NCBI RefSeq assembly: GCF_014203395.1
Contig: NZ_JACHIW010000001.1
Span: 4,261,501 to 4,325,500 of the forward strand
Reading direction: 5' to 3'
DNA: 64,000 nt
From: Saccharopolyspora phatthalungensis
Lineage (GTDB): Bacteria > Actinomycetota > Actinomycetes > Mycobacteriales > Pseudonocardiaceae
The notes beneath the pieces are model-generated. The model did not search any database. It was not told where the DNA came from and saw nothing but the letters and a program-made list of their open reading frames with translations. This document shows positions 6,994 through 15,431 of the stretch, one piece after another (the stretch's first letter is position 1; every line of letters starts with the position of its first letter). Position numbers and translations under genes: made by a program.

Positions 6994-9389
6994 CCAACAC
7001 CGACCACGAGGTGCTGCCCGACCCCATCGGGCTGATCGTCGAGCTGATCAACACCATCGAACCCCGCATGGATACGGCGGCTATCCGGCAAGCTGTGTGC
7101 TCCGTTGTTCGCGAGCGAACGAGTCAACGACGCCTGGCCCGGGCTCTCCGTGACGATCCATCGGTGTTGCGCACAGGCCGGCCACCGGCGCCCTACTGCG
7201 TGGCCAGGATGCTGGTAGCACTGCACGACGCTGGCGCCCAGGAGATTTCCCTTCCTCACTGCGGTGTATGCGGACAGACTCGTCGTCGAGTCAGCGGTCG
7301 GCAATGGAGATGTTCGTCCTGTTCGGACACACGCACCACCTGCGCAGGTTGCGGCCAGCGACGCCCCGTCGCCGGCCGGGATCGTCACGGCAGGCCTCGC
7401 TGCTCCCGCTGCCCTGACACTGCAGAGGACTCGCTGGCAGATCTCACCGAACTTGTCACCGAACTGGATCCAGCACTCGAGGCGGACATCGTTCGCGCGG
7501 CGCTCAGCGCCGCCGCGAAGCGCCCAGCCGAGCAACGACGAGTGGTCTGGGCCGTGCTCGCCCAGCCGACCCTGCTGACCGGGGCCGGTCACAACGCGCC
7601 CACTCCAGGGGTACTGCGGTTCGTCGACGAGCTCGTTCAAGCAGGCGCTACGAACGTGATCAAGCCAGCCTGTCCGCAATGCCAGCAGATCAAGCCACTC
7701 GTCAAGGTGCGCAACGGCCAGCGGCTCTGTCGCAGCTGCTTCGCCCGAACCACAGCACTGCCCTGCGCCCGCTGCGGCGCCGTGCGAACGCCTGCCGCCC
7801 GCGACGATCAAAACGCACCCCTGTGTCACACCTGCTGGGTCAAAGACCGTACCACCTGGGAAAATTGCGTCGAGTGCGGACGCCACAAGCCCGTCTCCGT
7901 CCGCCAACCCGACGGCCCGCGTTGCAGTGTCTGCCGGCCCAGGTCCGCAACCACGTGCGCGCTCTGCGGGCGCACAGCACCATGTGACATCTCCCGGGCC
8001 ACCGGGCAACCATGGTGCCTGCGCTGCAAACAACGCTGGGCGACCTGCACCGGCTGCGGCAACACCGCGCCGGTGCGCGGAGGCACCATGCAGCAGCCGT
8101 TGTGCGCCCAATGCACCAACCCCGACCCCGAGTTCTGGGACCGCTGCCCGGTCTGCCGCACCACATGGCAGCTCAGCCAGCAACCCTGCCAACGATGCAT
8201 CCTCGACCAGCGCCTACGCCATTTGCTCAGCAACGAAACCGGCACGATCCGTTCCGAGCTGACATCACTGCACAAGGCATTGACCGGCGTTACACGCCCC
8301 GACAGCACCCTGACCTGGCTCTCCCGATCGAAAGTCCGCGAACTCCTCGCGCAGATCGCCGGGAACACCGGCCCGCTCACTCACGAGATCCTTGACCAAC
8401 TACCCGACGGCAAGACACTCGCGCACCTCCGCAGCATCCTGGTCGCAACCAACGTCCTGCCCCCACGCGACGAACGCCTCACCGCGCTGGAACGCTGGAT
8501 CACCACGACCGTCCAAAACCGCACCGACCCTGCCGAGCGCCGGATCCTGCACAACTACGCCGTCTGGCACCACCTACGCCGACTGCGGCAACGCCTCGGC
8601 GAAAACCACACCACCCGCCTCCAGGACCTGAACGTGCGCTGCCATGTCACCGCCGCGACGAACTTTCTCAACTGGCTCGGCGACAACGCACTGACACTCG
8701 ACACCTGCACCCAGGCCGACCTCGACCGCTGGATCACCGCGTCCACCTCCAGCCACCGGGACGAAACCAGCCATTTCCTCCGCTGGGCCGTCAAATACCG
8801 GCACGCCCACGGACTGACCTACACCACTCCCTATTGGACAGCACCCCAAGGGACCCCGGACACCGAGAAACGCTGGACCGACGCTCGCCGACTGCTCCAC
8901 GACGACACCCTCGCCACCTCCGACCGCGTCGCCGGGCTCTTACTTCTTCTTTACGCCCAACGCATCGCCACCATCACCCACCTCACCATCGACCACGTCC
9001 GCTTTCACGAAGACCGGGTCGAGATCACGCTGGGCACCTCCCCGATCCACCTCCCGGAACCACTGGGAGCAATGGTGCGCAGGCTGGTCAGCACCCGCCG
9101 CGGCCATGCCATGACCGGCGCCCCCGATCACGCCCCGTGGCTGTTCCCCGGCGGGCACCCTGGCCGGCCGATCAGCGACGAACGGCTCGGCCAACGTCTG
9201 CAGGACATCGGCCTCAATCCTCAACAAGACCGCTCCACCGCGCTGTTCACCCTCGCCGGCGAACTCCCGGCCGCGATGCTGGCCCGTATGCTCGGAATCA
9301 GCGTCAAAGTCGCCGTCGCATGGCAACGCGCCTCCAGCGGAGACTGGACCAACTACGCCGCCGACGTCGCCAGCCGCAAGCACCCGTGA
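6990..9389 (+). CDS. Large zinc-ribbon protein with degenerate tyrosine-recombinase domain
   Basis: 799 residues from a GTG overlapping the previous stop (GTGA). After a helical N-terminus, residues about 90-420 hold a chain of at least eight CxxC-type knuckles (CGVCGQTRRR, CSSCSDTRTTCAGCGQ, CPQCQQ, CARCGAV, CALCGRTA, CTGCGN, CPVCRTTW, CQRC), probably a DNA-binding zinc-ribbon array. Residues about 560-790 follow the tyrosine-recombinase plan (core-binding helices; LYAQRIATITHL with a possible first Arg; a terminal Tyr in GDWTNYAADV). The second-box H-x-x-R is not visible (ALFTLAGELPAAML), so catalysis is doubtful. A structural or targeting subunit beside the active recombinase is the simplest reading. 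Confidence 0.82.
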   Translation: MTNTDHEVLPDPIGLIVELINTIEPRMDTAAIRQAVCSVVRERTSQRRLARALRDDPSVLRTGRPPAPYCVARMLVALHDAGAQEISLPHCGVCGQTRRRVSGRQWRCSSCSDTRTTCAGCGQRRPVAGRDRHGRPRCSRCPDTAEDSLADLTELVTELDPALEADIVRAALSAAAKRPAEQRRVVWAVLAQPTLLTGAGHNAPTPGVLRFVDELVQAGATNVIKPACPQCQQIKPLVKVRNGQRLCRSCFARTTALPCARCGAVRTPAARDDQNAPLCHTCWVKDRTTWENCVECGRHKPVSVRQPDGPRCSVCRPRSATTCALCGRTAPCDISRATGQPWCLRCKQRWATCTGCGNTAPVRGGTMQQPLCAQCTNPDPEFWDRCPVCRTTWQLSQQPCQRCILDQRLRHLLSNETGTIRSELTSLHKALTGVTRPDSTLTWLSRSKVRELLAQIAGNTGPLTHEILDQLPDGKTLAHLRSILVATNVLPPRDERLTALERWITTTVQNRTDPAERRILHNYAVWHHLRRLRQRLGENHTTRLQDLNVRCHVTAATNFLNWLGDNALTLDTCTQADLDRWITASTSSHRDETSHFLRWAVKYRHAHGLTYTTPYWTAPQGTPDTEKRWTDARRLLHDDTLATSDRVAGLLLLLYAQRIATITHLTIDHVRFHEDRVEITLGTSPIHLPEPLGAMVRRLVSTRRGHAMTGAPDHAPWLFPGGHPGRPISDERLGQRLQDIGLNPQQDRSTALFTLAGELPAAMLARMLGISVKVAVAWQRASSGDWTNYAADVASRKHP

Positions 9390-9397
9390 GCCTCGCC

Positions 9398-10168
9398 TCA
9401 TGCATTTGACCCGAGACCGCCATTGCTCTGGAGAAGCTGGCCGTTGATCCATCCGCCCTCCGCCGAGCAAAGGAACGTGACCAGATTCGCGCAGTCCTGC
9501 GGCACACCGAGACGTCCCAGGGGTGTGGAGCGAGTCATGTCTGCCTTTTGCTCTTCGGTCATCCACCCGGTATCGGTCGGCCCGGGATTGATCGCATTAC
9601 AGGTCACTCCCAGATGAGCGAGCTCACGGGCAGAGGCCAGCGTGATCCGGTCCATCGCCCCCTTACTCGCCCCATAGGGCAAGTTGCCTGCGGTGTGGTC
9701 GCTGGTCAGACTGACGATACGCCCGCTTCCGTACTGCCCGCGGAATCGCAACCCGTACTCCCGGATCAGCAGCCACGTTGCCCGTGCATTGACTGCAAAG
9801 TGCAGATCGAAGCTCTCCACCGTGGTATCCAACAGACCAGAGTCGACCGACTCGCAGTGGCAGAGCACCAACGCGTTGACGTTTCCCAACTCGCGCTCAA
9901 CACTGTCGAAGAGCCGAGCCGGCGCATCCGAGTCGCTCAGATCCGCCTCAACCGCAACTGTTCTCGCTCCGAGGGAAGCCACCTTCCTCTGCAACTCTCC
10001 AGGTGCGCCCGGCTCCATGCCCCACTGCATCCGCGCGTCATAAGGCGTCCAGTACGTGAAGGCCACGTCCCAGCCAGCCTGCGCCAGATTCAGTACTACG
10101 GACGCCGCGATCCCGGCCGAACGTCCCGCCCCCGTGACCAAGGCGAGCGGACGCCCCGCCTTCTCCAC
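9398..10168 (-). CDS. SDR-family oxidoreductase (passenger gene)
   Basis: 256 residues from GTG at 10168. The Rossmann motif near the N-terminus is TGAGRSAGIA, a little unlike the usual TGxxxGIG. It is followed by CHCESVDSG in the NAG position, NARATW, the Ser in SLTSDH, catalytic YGASKGA and NPGPTDTGWM. These fit a classical NAD(P)H-dependent short-chain dehydrogenase of the 3-oxoacyl-ACP reductase type; the substrate is unknown. It lies inside the element, converges on the zinc-ribbon gene with an eight-base gap, and is therefore a passenger. A metabolic SDR on a Tn554-like element is odd, since resistance genes are the better-known cargo. Confidence 0.87.
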   Translation of the reverse strand: MEKAGRPLALVTGAGRSAGIAASVVLNLAQAGWDVAFTYWTPYDARMQWGMEPGAPGELQRKVASLGARTVAVEADLSDSDAPARLFDSVERELGNVNALVLCHCESVDSGLLDTTVESFDLHFAVNARATWLLIREYGLRFRGQYGSGRIVSLTSDHTAGNLPYGASKGAMDRITLASARELAHLGVTCNAINPGPTDTGWMTEEQKADMTRSTPLGRLGVPQDCANLVTFLCSAEGGWINGQLLQSNGGLGSNA

Positions 10169-10364
10169 GTCCTGCTAACTCCCCACGCGCGTCCCGCCAC
10201 TCATGATCCTCATACTGACGGGCCGCCCCTCACAAAGCACCCGATTTCTCAGACACGCCCACGTGTCAACTTTGAGGCGGCAACGGCCGAGCCACCACCA
10301 CGCGGCACCGAGGGCTCGAATCAGGCAGGTATTCGGACCGTTCCAATAACCGACTCCACCATTA

Positions 10365-11435
10365 GGCGAGGCCGCTGAGCAGTTCCGCTCGGCCTTCGAC
10401 GGCGAACCCATCAAATGGCTGGAAGCCGGGGACTCTTTCCACGAGGCCGGTGGAGCGCTGGAGCAATACTCCATGACTCTGGCCTGGTCGCAGGGGCAAG
10501 CGGCCGAAGCGATCCGGTTGTGGAACGAGGGCCAGGCTGCAACCAATAACGCCAGGGCCGAGCACGCCAAAGAAATCGAGCAAGCCCAGCAACAAATCCG
10601 TCCCGGCGCGCCGCCTGTCGATATCCCTTTCCACGATCCTGGCGAAGCCAAACGGCAAGCTGCTCGGGACATGCTTGGCCGCGCCCGCCAGCAACTTGCC
10701 TTGGAAGGTGAAACGGCCGCCGACATCGTCTCAGTTGCACGGAATCAGGCACCAGAAGAACAGAGCTGGGTGGCGCAGGCCCTGGACGCGGCTGGGGATG
10801 CGGCAGCCACTGTCGTCAACGCCGTCGCGTCGTTGGGGAACGCCGTCATCCAGCACCCCGAATTGGTCGGCACGCTTGCCTTAGGTGGTGTGGTGACTGC
10901 GGCCAGCGCGGTCGGCGTGGCCGGAGGCGTGACCGTTAGTGCCAGCGGCGTGGGCGCGGTGGGCGGAGGTCCGCTGACCTATGTGGCCGGCGCCGGTGTG
11001 GTCGCAGGCGCTGGCATGGTGGTGGCCTCCGTCGGGGGACTGGCGTCTGAAGCTGCTGGCGACGATGCAGTCGAAGTTATCGATACCAACGACGCTGTCG
11101 CGGCTGAGGATGGCCCTTTCACGCCCGAGCATGTCGATACGGTAGACCAGCACTTCTCTCGTCTGGACCATGCTCCTCAGAACGACGCGATGATCAACCA
11201 GGTCCGTGAGGCGATGGAGGAAGGGCGACCGCTGTCTGAGGCGGAAGAGAACTTCATGAAACACGAGACCACCGAGGCCAAGTTGATGGACGATGGCATG
11301 CCTTACGACGACGCTCACGAGATCGCGTTGGAGCAGCATCCTCTGTTCAAGAACTACAGTCCTGAAGTCATCGAGAAGTACCCTGAGTACTTCAACAACC
11401 GCTGGCGCGAGGCTTGGGGGATGCCACCACGATGA
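10365..11435 (+). pseudogene. Type VII secreted toxin, C-terminal part (severed from its start)
   Basis: The frame is open from 10350 and homology begins at GEAAEQFRSAFDGEPIKWLE (10365), the second helix of the WXG hairpin. It goes on through EQYSMTLAWSQGQAAEAIRL and a helical linker to a glycine/alanine-rich hydrophobic stretch of about 70 residues (10850-11060), which could insert in a membrane. The acidic C-terminal domain (about 11100-11435) ends HPLFKNYSPEVIEKYPEYFN and WREAWGMPPR and should be the toxic domain; I do not recognise its fold. A shorter product from the ATG at 10473 is possible but would lack the export hairpin. The stop overlaps the next ATG (ATGA). Confidence 0.75.
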
Positions 11436-11971
11436 TCATTGAGGTTAGCGGACGCAAGGCCGGAGTACGGGGCGACGAGCCTTCGGCTGTCTACTCAGGC
11501 TCGCGATGGCTTCGCCGTGTTCAACCGGCTGAGCCGGTGGACCATGTCGGCGTACCGGTGCGTGCCACCGTTGAGATCCGGCTCCGCTTTGGCGGAACAA
11601 GCCCTCGCGCGCTGCTGGGCGGGCAGTTTGCTCCGAGCACCGCCCAAGAACTGACGTGTCAGGTCTTGGTTGCCGACCAACCAGCTGGACTCGGACAACC
11701 AGCAACCTGTGACAGTGAGCTCGGGCGGCCACTGGTGCCTGGCCTTCCCGACGAGTTCGCAGATTCTGTGCTCGAAGGGATCGCACTCAACGCTGCCGCC
11801 GCCGGGCTTCCGGCGGGCCAGCTCGTTGTCGACCGAGCAGGTCACGACGAAGTCAACTCATCACCCATAGCGTTCAGACACACCGCAAGTCTGCTCTGCC
11901 GTGTGCTTGGTGCCCATCTGAAGGGCCTTGACCCCACCGACGCTGTCCAGCTTGGAATGTCGCAGTGGTAG
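11432..11971 (+). CDS. Probable immunity protein of the split type VII toxin
   Basis: 179 residues; the ATG overlaps the toxin stop, the arrangement typical of toxin-immunity pairs. There is no signal peptide or membrane segment, so the protein is cytoplasmic. The composition is acidic, with a conserved-looking core (VGVPVRATVEIRLRFG; ELTCQVLVADQP; DEFADSVLEGIALNAAA; LPAGQLVVDRAGHDEVNSSP). I do not recognise the family; the role is inferred from position alone. The frame is intact although the toxin is broken, as expected if loss of immunity is more costly than loss of the toxin, or if other toxins of the same type occur elsewhere in the genome. Confidence 0.6.
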   Translation: MIIEVSGRKAGVRGDEPSAVYSGSRWLRRVQPAEPVDHVGVPVRATVEIRLRFGGTSPRALLGGQFAPSTAQELTCQVLVADQPAGLGQPATCDSELGRPLVPGLPDEFADSVLEGIALNAAAAGLPAGQLVVDRAGHDEVNSSPIAFRHTASLLCRVLGAHLKGLDPTDAVQLGMSQW

Positions 11972-12506
11972 CGCCGCGCGGGGCCACCCACAGACAGACA
12001 ACCGCCATTTCAATTGGGTGTGGCTCTTCTGGAGTGAGTCGGGGGTGCGGTGTGACCAGGGGGTTTGATGGCGGTGCAGCATCGCCATGACCTCATCAGG
12101 GCACCACGTTTCCCCAGTGACACCGTCCTTTGAGCGGTCAGTGCGCCTTCCTGCCTCCGTGATCGTGATCGTCTTGCGGTGGTGAGAGTGGCTGCGCCGA
12201 CTGCGACATCGCGTCGGCAGTGGTCCCGCGTACGTCCACGAACCGGCTCCGCTGGCAGGGCCGGGCGAACCAGTGGGGATCGGCCGGAGAGCGGCGGCGA
12301 CGTTGGCTGCGCCATGGCGGTCATCGTCTTCATCCGCGCCGATGTCTCCAATCCCCAACAGTGCTAGCCCCGATGGGACTTGAGAGCGCGGTCGCAGACG
12401 CGGCTGACTATGGTCGACCGCTGGGGTGGTGCACAGCACGCCTCGACTGAACGGGCGTAACGCCGTGGCCCCGAACGAGCACTTGTCAGTTAATGGAAGG
12501 CGAGCC
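11972..12506. other. Intergenic region without a supported gene
   Basis: 535 bases. Open frames on both strands lack ribosome sites, recognisable motifs and the codon bias of neighbours. It must carry the promoter of the XRE regulator at 12507, but no convincing -35/-10 pair was found. Confidence 0.5.
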
Positions 12507-13970
12507 ATGACTGGTCCGGGACAACGCTGCCGGTGCTGCGGCACTGTGCTGCGTGTCGGCGTGAATGACGCGTTGTGCGGACCCTGCGCCCGCGCCGCCG
12601 GTTTCCGTGAGCCGATCCCGGAGGGCTTTTATGAGGATGCGGACCTGTGCGCCGCGTTGGAAAGCTATGACTTCGGCGCGGTTTTCGCCGCCGTGCGGCG
12701 GCAGACGGGTCTGTCGCAACTCCAGCTCGCAGACCTGATCGGCTTGTCCCAATCCCGCGTCTCTGCTGTCGAGCGGGGCGAGCGTCGGCTGACCCACGTC
12801 AGGACGGCCGCTCGGTTGGCCACGGTCATGCGTATCCCGGCCTCCTTGCTCGGATTTCCCACTAGCCATACCGTAACGGGTGACGTCACTGCCAAGGAGG
12901 TGAGTTGGTTGGAACGCAGGGACTTTCTCTCCCTGGTCACGGCCGCCACGTTGGGTTCCAGTCTGAATCCGGAACTTGCTCGGCTGGGCTCGCTGTTGCC
13001 CGGCCAGGTCGAGCCGGTAACCCGGCCCCGCATTGGCGCGGCGGATGTCGATGCGATCGAGGCGGTCACCGAAGGGTTCCGCCGCTCAGACTTGGCCTAC
13101 GGCGGTGGGCTATGTCGCGCCGCAGCCGTCACGCAACTGCACCAGGTGCGCCGGTTGGAGGACGCCCTTTGCTCGCCGGAGATCCGCACCCGGTTGGCAG
13201 TGGCCATCGCCGAACTGGCCAGCATGGCAGCGTGGATGGCCTACGATGTCGACGATCACGACGCCGCCCGCCGCCTGTGGACCTACGCCCTGGACACCGC
13301 CCGCCGCGCCGACGACGACCCCCGCGCCACCGACCTGACAGTGCACGTGCTGCTGGAGATGGCAGACCAAGCGCTGCACCTCGAACGCGCAAGTGAGGCA
13401 CTGCACTTGGTGCAGTTGGCCTCGGCGACCGCCGCGAACCGCAAACACCCGGTCAGCACGGTCACCCAGGGCGCCACTTACGCGGTCCTCGGCTGGTGCC
13501 GCGCCGCGCTCGGCGAGCCAGAGTCTACCCACCGCGCCATCGGGCAAGCCCAAGAGACCTACGCCGCCGCCGATCCGGCCACCGCCCCGCCGTGGACGTC
13601 GTTCGTCAGGGACGCCGAGATCACCAGCCAGCAGGGCCACTCCCTGTACTTGTTGTCGCTGTCCCGCCCGGAATTCGCGCCCCAAGCCGTCGAAAAACTG
13701 ACCAGCGCAACCACCGCATACGGCAAGGAACGCGCGCGCAGCCGCGCCGTGAACCTGCCGGCGCTGGCCTCCGCGCAGTTCCAGGCCAATGACATCGACA
13801 CAGCCGTGACCACCGGCTACGACTCGGTGAACGCGATCACCGGACTGTCCTCCACCCGCGGCTACGCCCGGCTGCGCGTCCTGGACACCGTCGCCGCGCC
13901 ACACAACGGCAAACCCGAAGTCGCCGAGCTGCGCGAACACATCCGCGCCGCGCTCACCACAACGGCATGA
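12507..13970 (+). CDS. XRE-family regulator with N-terminal zinc knuckle and TPR-like tail
   Basis: 487 residues. The ATG at 12507 follows GGAAGGCGAGCC; an earlier in-frame codon lacks a site. Four cysteines near the start (CRCC ... CGPC, residues 8-27) could bind zinc. The HTH lies at about 55-115 (VRRQTGLSQLQLADLIGLSQSRVSAVERGERRL). The remaining ~350 residues are alpha-helical repeats of the kind found in actinobacterial XRE regulators that sense a small ligand or peptide. It overlaps the next gene by ATGA; regulator-phosphotransferase pairs like this are common in actinobacteria. The partner here is destroyed, so the regulator may be orphaned. Confidence 0.85.
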   Translation: MTGPGQRCRCCGTVLRVGVNDALCGPCARAAGFREPIPEGFYEDADLCAALESYDFGAVFAAVRRQTGLSQLQLADLIGLSQSRVSAVERGERRLTHVRTAARLATVMRIPASLLGFPTSHTVTGDVTAKEVSWLERRDFLSLVTAATLGSSLNPELARLGSLLPGQVEPVTRPRIGAADVDAIEAVTEGFRRSDLAYGGGLCRAAAVTQLHQVRRLEDALCSPEIRTRLAVAIAELASMAAWMAYDVDDHDAARRLWTYALDTARRADDDPRATDLTVHVLLEMADQALHLERASEALHLVQLASATAANRKHPVSTVTQGATYAVLGWCRAALGEPESTHRAIGQAQETYAAADPATAPPWTSFVRDAEITSQQGHSLYLLSLSRPEFAPQAVEKLTSATTAYGKERARSRAVNLPALASAQFQANDIDTAVTTGYDSVNAITGLSSTRGYARLRVLDTVAAPHNGKPEVAELREHIRAALTTTA

Positions 13971-14513
13971 GCCTGCCCACAACACCAGATACCCACCTGC
14001 CCGGCCTGGACGCGCTGGACGCCACCTGCCGGATCTTCGGAGCCGACCCCACCGACGCCCGCCCGTTGCAGCGACGCTCCAACGCGGTCTACCTCCTTCC
14101 ACACGAGCAGATCGTCGCCAGGCTGGCCCCCGACACCCCGGTACGCCGCCGCCGCGCACAGACCACCATCACGATCACCCGCTGGCTGGCGACCCAGCCC
14201 GCACCCGTCGCGCTGCCACCAATGCCCGGCCAGCAACCAGTGATCACCAACGGTGCAGTCGCCACCTTCTGGCCCCACCGCGCCACAACCTCACCGCCCT
14301 CGCTGACCGACCTGGCAGTGCTCATACGACGGCTACACACAGTGCCTGCCCCACCGTTCCCCGTGCCCCGCTATCAACCGCTGCAACGACTCTACGAAGC
14401 GCTGACGATCGACCAAAACCGTCAGCAGCTGGCTCTGGCGGCGGCTGACCATACGTGGGTGTTCGACCAGGCCACGACACTGGTCGACACGTTCACCGCC
14501 ACCCGATTTCCAT
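13967..14513 (+). pseudogene. Aminoglycoside phosphotransferase-like protein, N-terminal fragment
   Basis: The first ~182 residues look like the N-lobe of an APH/choline-kinase-type enzyme: RRSNAVYLLPHEQIVARLA in the ATP-binding position, then FWPHRATTSPPSLTDLAVLI and RRLH. At 14514 the sequence switches to the copied monooxygenase end in another frame, so the catalytic loop (HGDxxxxN) and DxD are lost. The frame runs on by chance to 15148. Codon use before the junction is normal, so the truncation may be recent. Confidence 0.7.
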
Positions 14514-14930
14514 GTGCCCGGATTTCCCAACATGTTCATCTTGCTGGGTCCCACCAGTGTCGTCGCCTACACCGGGGTGGTGGCCAATATCGAGGCCCAG
14601 ACGCGTTACGTCGTCCGCGCGATCCGCGCAACCCGGTCAGCCGCCGCGCGGGCGCTCGTTGTCCGACCGGAGGCGGCACAACGTTTCCAGCACGAGATCC
14701 GGACGCGTTTCCAACGCACGGTCTGGCACACGGGCGGTTGCCAGAGCTGGTACAAGAACGGCTCGACAAGCGGAACGTTGCTTTGGCCGGACTCGATCCT
14801 GCGGTACCGGATGCTGCTTCGCACGTTGCACCGCAACGACTTCCACTTCATCCCGGCCCGAGCGGGTGCCCCAAGAACCCCGAACCCGACAACGCCGCAC
14901 GCCGACCGCCACCCCCGACAACCCGCGTAG
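14514..14930 (+). pseudogene. Duplicated 3' fragment of the Baeyer-Villiger monooxygenase (copy B)
   Basis: Bases 14514-14929 repeat 3659-4073 with eight substitutions and one extra C (14911-14915 region), which shifts the end of the frame to a TAG at 14928. The copied frame (VPGFPNMFILLGPTSVV...) is open from a GTG at 14514 but encodes only the C-terminal ~138 residues, without either nucleotide-binding motif. It is out of frame with the phosphotransferase it follows. No insertion-sequence gene lies at either end. Confidence 0.93.
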
Positions 14931-15431
14931 CCGGTGTTCGCCAAGCGCAGGGAACTCACCCTCGCACAGGACACAGTGGGGTGGTTTGCCTTGGTTGGAG
15001 AGGTGGCCGGGCGCGGGTGGGAGGGGGAGGCCACGCGCCCGGCCACCAGCTTCGGCGGGCTCGGGTTGGCCGGGCTCAGGTGCGCAAGTGGTGCCGGCCC
15101 GTAGGTTCGTCGGGGTCGTGTTGCGGGAAACGCGGTGGCTCAGGCTGATGTTGTTGCGCCAACGGGCTGCCCACGAGCCGGTGAAAAGCCACGTTCATTG
15201 CGCAACGCCGTCGGCAAACGCATCGACGCCGTACCCACCGCCGCGATGGCGATCACCCGCTGGGGCGAACCGGCGCAGAAACACGCGCGATCAGGCCGCC
15301 TGATCGTCAGATAGCGAGGGTTCGGTCAGTCAACCGGGCCAGCTGCTGATCGTCCACGCGGTGGTTCTGGCTCATTCGTTCGCGCTTCCTGGTCTTGGCT
15401 GCGGCCCGTGTGCGGCAGACTGCACGGCGTG
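14931..15431. other. Intergenic region with a stem-loop, no supported gene
   Basis: About 500 bases after the duplicated fragment. Apart from the 13-bp inverted repeat at 15003-15046, nothing is recognisable. Short frames near 15190-15320 may be gene relics but match no family known to me. Confidence 0.5.
15003..15046. terminator. 13-bp perfect inverted repeat (possible terminator)
   Basis: GTGGCCGGGCGCG (15003-15015) pairs perfectly with CGCGCCCGGCCAC (15034-15046) across an 18-base purine-rich loop. There is no T-run. High-GC actinobacteria often end transcripts at such stems. It would stop transcription coming from the truncated phosphotransferase. Confidence 0.4.

Larger units (their letters stand above)
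5350..10364. mobile_element. Tn554-like element inserted in a toxin gene
   Basis: The boundaries are inferred, to within a few bases, from where the interrupted toxin gene stops (W of WxG, 5349) and resumes (G, 10365). Inside are three rightward genes joined by overlapping stop/start codons (tyrosine recombinase, small HTH protein, large zinc-ribbon recombinase-like protein) and a leftward SDR passenger gene. Tn554-family transposons likewise carry two recombinase-type genes and one small gene and lack terminal inverted repeats; I see no inverted repeat at these ends either. The gene order and the zinc ribbons differ from Tn554 itself, so kinship is by analogy. Confidence 0.72.

Noticed and set aside
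6774..8192. A 472-codon open frame on the minus strand
   Set aside because: It is antisense to the HTH and zinc-ribbon genes of the element, whose cysteine pattern is unmistakable.
10295..10345. tRNA-like TTCGAATC motif near the right end of the element
   Set aside because: No cloverleaf could be drawn around it; the match is limited to a few bases.
14931..15303. Chimeric protein made by reading the phosphotransferase through the duplicated segment
   Set aside because: After 14514 the frame differs from the monooxygenase frame and encodes Arg/Pro-rich nonsense.
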